Assembly: GCA_002914805.1 (NCBI GenBank)
Contig: JXTB01000176.1
Location: 1-64,000 of the forward strand
DNA length: 64,000 nt
Source: Parasponia andersonii
Taxonomy: Eukaryota > Streptophyta > Magnoliopsida > Rosales > Cannabaceae
Direction: 5' to 3'
Shown: positions 59,244-64,000 of the stretch, piece after piece
Layout: each line of letters starts with the position of its first letter
How positions within the stretch are numbered: the stretch's first letter is position 1
The notes under the pieces: generated by a model
What the model was told of the DNA's origin: nothing
Database searches by the model: none
Seen by the model: only the letters and a program-made list of their open reading frames with translations
Translations under genes and position numbers: made by a program

Positions 59244-61302
59244 AGATGACAGAACTAGTAGGTATAAGCTTAAAAGTTTCTTTTGTACCAATAGCAACTA
59301 GATTAGTTAATTTTTTTAATAAATACAAGTCTTTCATTTATTTTACTTATGTGTCACAAATTCTTCTTACGTGATCCTTAGCAATACTACAGCTACGTGG
59401 ACACGCAAAATTTTTGCAAACTTCAAATAATGAACCAGGGTTATGTCAAAAAAAAAAGGAAAGAAAAATAATCTGAAAGATAGTTTTTCTGCAAATTTAT
59501 TCATATTTTTTAATTTGTGCAGAATTATACTTCTATATTTTAAATATTTACAAATTTGTACATTCTGCATATAAATTGACAAATAAATTTCTTACAATAT
59601 ACTGAATCTGAATTGATGACATTTTATTTCTGTTGATTAATACAAAAAATATTAAAAATAATTTAAAATAGTTAACATAAATCACTCAATTTGTATAAAG
59701 AAGTTACAAAATTCCGGAAATTCGAAATACGAAGATATAATTTTACACGAATCAAAAGACAAGTTAAAATTGTTGAAATATCATACTTCAAGTTTTTTTT
59801 TTTTTTTTTGGTTATTTGTATTGAACATTGGTGTAATTCACGCAAAATTCAAAACATAGTACCATTCAAACTTCAAATAATTCTGAAAAAAAAAAGAAAA
59901 GAAAGAAAGAAAAAAAATCTAAATTATAATCTTTCTATAAATTTAACCATATCTTTTTGTGCAGAATTATATCTCTACATTTCAAATCCTTACAAATTTA
60001 TATATTCGGTATATAAATTGACTAACAAATTTCTTACTATATACTGAATCTGAATTGAAAATATCTTATTTCTGTTAACTAGCACAAAAAATTTATTGAA
60101 AATATTTAAAACTGTTAGCACAAATCACCTAATTTGTACATAGAAATTATAAAATTTTAAAAATCTAAAATGTGAAAATATAATTTTACACAAATTCAAA
60201 GACATGTTAAAATTATAGAAATATTGTACTTCAAGTTTTTTTGTTTTTCTTAAGTTATTTGTATTGAACATTGGTATAATTCGCGCAAAATTCAAAACAC
60301 AGTACCATTCAAACTTCAAACAATGATAAGTGCATATAAGTGGGTCAAAAGTTTTAACATCGTTTGTGTGATGGTTAGGAACACGTTATTTGTCAATTTT
60401 TAGTTCCTCTAAAATATCTTGCTGAATATAAAACTCTACATGTGTGTCTTATGAATATCTTTTTGCCGCTTTTTTATTTTATTTTATTTTATTTATTCCT
60501 CCTTATCGAAGATAGGAGTAAAAACGTGTTACCGACTTACCGTGTGTGTTAGACGCGCCAGATGATATACATTTGTATTTTGCTTAGACAATATGGATTA
60601 TTTAAAAGGAGAAATTACAATTGAGGGGTTAATAAGTTGGGTAGCTACAAAATAATTATAAAATATTTTTTTGATAATTAATAATTATAAAATATTAATA
60701 GGCAAATAATACACTTAATTAACCGCTATTAATAAGTATTTATATGTAAATAAAATTTTGTAGTTTATTTTATATAAATAAATGAAAATTAAAAACTGTG
60801 GTACATCTATCACTTTTCTTTTGTCCTTTTTGTTTAACCTTTTGTTATTTCACCATTAGTTATTCTCAGTCCCACTAACGTACTATTTTTTTTTCGCTGA
60901 AGAATTTTCCATATTATGCAATTTTGTATTATTTGTTTTTGAAGAACAGACAAGGTGCCTATCACACTAGTATATGATAAACATTGAGGGTGGGCATTAC
61001 CCTTTTTCTAAAAAGATTTGAAAACAACTTAGATTTGATCATTTGATGTAGGGACTAGGCGGTGACGGTCCTTACTACACTTACAATAAAATAATTAAAC
61101 AATTACCACTAAAAGCAAAAGGTTTAGCGAATAAATTTATGGAAGGAAACAGAGCAGAGAGAACTGCCTTATCAGTGCCGACTATCCATTTCAGAAAATA
61201 GAAAGTAAATATAAGAAAGTGTACCAGACACCTACTATGCAATATATTTTCCTATTTCTTTTCAATTTTTACAATCCAACCTTGCAATTTCGTCACCACA
61301 AA
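59244..61302. other. Intergenic F-G, AT-rich
   Basis: Contains the two-copy repeat listed separately. No gene recognised; open frames in the repeat are AT-rich and appear in both units in altered form. Confidence 0.6.
59418..60310. repeat. Two-unit tandem repeat of about 445 bp
   Basis: Unit 1 (59418-59867) and unit 2 (59868-60310) share TTATTTGTATTGAACATTGG, GCAGAATTATA and TATACTGAATCTGAATTGA at constant spacing, with a third start (AAACTTCAAACAATG) at 60311. The two units are clearly diverged. Confidence 0.85.
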
Positions 61303-61400
61303 ACCGCGTCAGGCCAACAAGTTAACTGGCCACAGCTTATACAGCTCACTGAACATTCCCTTGCTTCTTCCTAACCAAACCATGAAACCAATTATAAATA
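61303..61400 (+). promoter_or_regulatory. XTH-G promoter with CGCG box
   Basis: ACCGCGTC 61303-61310, AACTGGCCACAGCT 61324-61337 and TATAAATA 61393-61400, 106 bp before the ATG. The TTGACT element of the other promoters is absent in this short interval. Confidence 0.68.
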
Positions 61401-61498
61401 CCTCCTCACTTCATAAACCAAACTCATCAATCTTCTTCTTTCTCACTCTAGTTTGCAAATCTCCTATCTAACTCTGATACTTGTATAACAACTCATCC

Positions 61499-62575
61499 AT
61501 GGCTTCTCTTTCTTCAACCAACTCAGTTTTGCTTCTGTTTTCTGTTGTTGTGATTGGCTCCTTTGCGGTTTCCTCTGCTAGTGATCTAAATAAAGATTTT
61601 CAGATTACATGGGGTGATGGCAGAGCTAAGATAGACAACAATGGTGAGCTTCTGGCTCTGTCTCTTGACAAAGCCTCTGGCTCTGGATTTGAGTCCAAGA
61701 CTGAGTATCTATTTGGCCACATCGATATGCAGCTCAAGCTTGTTCCTGGCAATTCTGCTGGCACTGTCACTGCCTACTATGTAAGCTCTCTTAAATATTG
61801 GTTAGTTTTCTTTGTATCATATTCATATGGAGCTGGAAATAAATATCCTTATTGTGTTTTTTCTGGTCTGAAATTTTCAGTTGTCATCAAAAGGGTCGAC
61901 TTGGGATGAGATTGACTTTGAGTTCTTGGGGAATCTAAGTGGTGATCCTTACATTCTTCATACCAATGTGTTCAGCCAAGGCAAAGGCAACAGAGAACAA
62001 CAGTTCTATTTATGGTTTGACCCGACTGCTGATTTCCACACTTATTCAATCCTTTGGAACCCTCAGCACATTGTGTAAGTGCCCTTTAATTTGTTCTCTC
62101 AAAATTTTGTCTCTAAATCTTGTTTTCCTTGAATGGGATTTGGTCGAAACCTTGAAATTAATTAAATTCTTGCTCTGTTTTCAGTTTCTCTGTGGATGGT
62201 ACCCCAATTAGAAAGTTCAAGAACTTGGAATCAAAGGGAGTCCCATATCCAAAGAACCAGCCAATGAGAATTTACTCCAGCCTTTGGAATGCAGATGATT
62301 GGGCCACAAGGGGTGGCTTGGTCAAGACAGACTGGAGTCAGGCTCCTTTTACTGCCTCCTATAGGAACTTCAAAGCCAATGCTTGTGTTTGGTCCTCTGG
62401 TTCGTCTTATTGCGGTTCGAACTCACCGTCTTCGAATTCGTGGTTCTCCCAAGAATTGGATTCAGCTGGTGAAGAAAAGTTGAACTGGGTACAAAAGAAC
62501 TACATGATTTACAATTACTGCACTGATGCCAAGAGGTTTCCTCAAGGTTTCCCTCAAGAATGCAGCATGGCCTAA
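61499..62575 (+). CDS. XTH: XTH-G: xyloglucan endotransglucosylase/hydrolase
   Basis: Exons 61499-61780, 61881-62074 and 62185-62575 give 288 residues. The ATG in CCATGGCTTC was chosen; an upstream in-frame TTG is not a plausible plant start. The signal peptide contains [25 protein letters not shown] supplies E104, D106 and E108 with N112-L-S. The XET_C part has [12 protein letters not shown], shorter than in C and D, and ends QECSMA. A secreted GH16 enzyme of the XTH22-25 type. Intron 1 (100 bp) and exon 2 nearly match those of XTH-B, some 33 kb away. Confidence 0.97.
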
Positions 62576-64000
62576 ATATGAGAACTACTGTGTTGAAATT
62601 TTCTTGTACCTACTCGATTACTGATTTGTTATTAATACAATTCTTTTATTCGTTTTACTTATATCACACATGTCCGTCTGATATTCATTATACTCAAAGA
62701 ACACCTAGGGAAAAAGGAAAAATTGAAAACAAGTGTCGGAATATTTTGGTCATTGGTCAAACATAAAGTTGCAAATCTATGTCCTTTCCACTCTGGACTG
62801 CCCATGGGGTGTAAAATTTTTACCGAGGATCATTTGAATCGACTGTTTTCAAATGCTTTTTGTTAATTCCCCTTTTCTTTTTCTGTTTAGGACTACTAGA
62901 ACTACTCTATCTTTAATGTTTGTTCTTCTCAGCTTTCCCTCTAATATTCGGTTTTCCTCGGGGGTATTTGGTAGAAGATAATCCCGGTGTTCAAATTAAT
63001 AGGAATGCTGAAAGTGATGATATGATTGTCTGTTGCACACAGTAATTTTATCTATGATTCTTAAGATATTATATTTTTGTTTATTTCATTTTTTAGGATG
63101 AGTTTTAGATTAAGGGTCATTTAGAATCTATATATTTTAGTAATTTTAAAATAGTCTTCGCTTAAAAGGATTTGATTTCCGAGGTGATTATTTTATTGGA
63201 TGTTAAAATGATATTAAACAGGGAGATGCATTGAAATACCTGTTTAAGTATGTTCCCACCTAAAGATTACCTTATACTAAATGATGCCTTAATGAAACTA
63301 TTTTCAAGTGAAAAAAAATCGGCAAAGAGGTGAGCATATGACGCATAATTACATATCCAATTACGAATATTGCTATCATCTACAATTCCATGATCCCTAG
63401 AAAGGGTTATAATAGACCAAACCCTCATGCTTTTAATGCCCTACTTATTTATAGTACTTGTTTAAAAGAGCCATAGACGAACACATATATGTGGACACTT
63501 GACCAAATAGTACTGTATCACTCGTAGAAATGAATAAGATTAATTTGGGGATTTTCAGTAAAATGGCCGAATTTTGGATCATGGCTATTTTTCAAACATT
63601 ATTAAATAATAACCGATTTTTTGAAAATTATTTGAAAATGGGCTTTTTTCATATTATTTTTATATCAATATTATTTTGATCTATTTTTTTGAAAATTGAT
63701 TTATTTTTTCAAAAATTGATTTATTTCATAAAAAATTGATATAATTTATGAAAAAATAGATCAACTTATAACGTGACTATTTATTAAAATAAAATTATAA
63801 AATGGTCATTTATCAAAGAGGTGTAAACAACGACCATTTTTTAAAATCATCTGTAAAAATTGCCAGATCTTGTAAATACTCATTAATTTGACATGCTTCA
63901 ACTTCATCTTGTAATTGGACTGTAAGTTTGTACACAATTATGGCACATATAAGAACTTCGTAAGACACCAATAACAGACTGTGATTTGTACAGTAGAATT
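62576..64000. other. XTH-G 3' flank
   Basis: The 3' UTR block is at 62635-62652. From about 63550 an AT-rich stretch has AAAATTGAT repeats and inverted TTTTTTGAAAA/ATAGATCAA arms, possibly a decayed MITE. No gene recognised to the window end. Confidence 0.55.

Noticed and set aside
1..64000. tRNA, rRNA or CRISPR features
   Set aside because: No cloverleaf with anticodon, no rRNA core and no regular spacer array were recognised; CRISPR would not be expected in a plant nucleus.

Overview
The window looks like nuclear DNA from an AT-rich flowering plant, most likely a eudicot. The reasons are intron-containing genes with GT/AG junctions and TATAAATA promoters, a plant cell-wall gene family, and many plant-type LTR retrotransposons (Ty1/copia, Ty3/gypsy of the Tat type, a TRIM and a hAT-type non-autonomous element). 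The species cannot be named from sequence alone. Runs of N and three single-n joins show that this is a draft scaffold.

The host genes are a tandem array of xyloglucan endotransglucosylase/hydrolase (XTH, GH16) genes, all on the + strand. There are six complete three-exon genes: A 12508-14166, B 27962-29047, C 34519-35612, D 41756-42863, F 57905-59243 and G 61499-62575. A seventh piece, E (exon 3 only, 47563-47971), lies in a duplicated block. Each complete gene encodes a secreted protein of about 275-294 residues that resembles the Arabidopsis XTH22-25 type. Exon 2 is 194 bp in all six and carries the catalytic motif WDEIDFEF. Gene A is the exception: it reads WDEIDFAF, so the acid/base glutamate is alanine although the rest of the gene is intact. 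Promoters of B, C, D, F and G share an ACCGCGTC (CGCG-box) element. B, C, D and F also have TTGACT downstream of it, and B, C, F and G have AACTGG(C/T)... CACAGCT-type boxes before the TATA box.

The spaces between genes are largely mobile elements. From left to right they are: a minus-strand copia cut by the window edge (1-4261); a complete but decayed plus-strand copia (6775-12010, TSD atatc) with a hAT-like insertion (10717-11299); a MITE-like inverted repeat (14602-14757); a 10.9-kb Tat-type gypsy element (14879-25759, TSD cacgt/cacat) with a dual RNase H and an antisense gene; a solo copia LTR (32649-32932); a gutted copia (38424-about 41218); and a minus-strand copia (44659-56804) that holds both a TRIM (54055-54451, TSD ttttg) and a large solo LTR (45878-52739, TSD aaaac).

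A block of about 5.1 kb (42359-47465) is repeated directly at 47467-52107, with the junction exactly on a single n. This may be an unmerged haplotype rather than a true duplication, in which case fragment E is not a separate gene. The main biological points are the apparently catalysis-dead XTH-A, the mosaic ancestry of XTH-B (promoter like C, intron 1 and exon 2 like G), and the shared promoter module.
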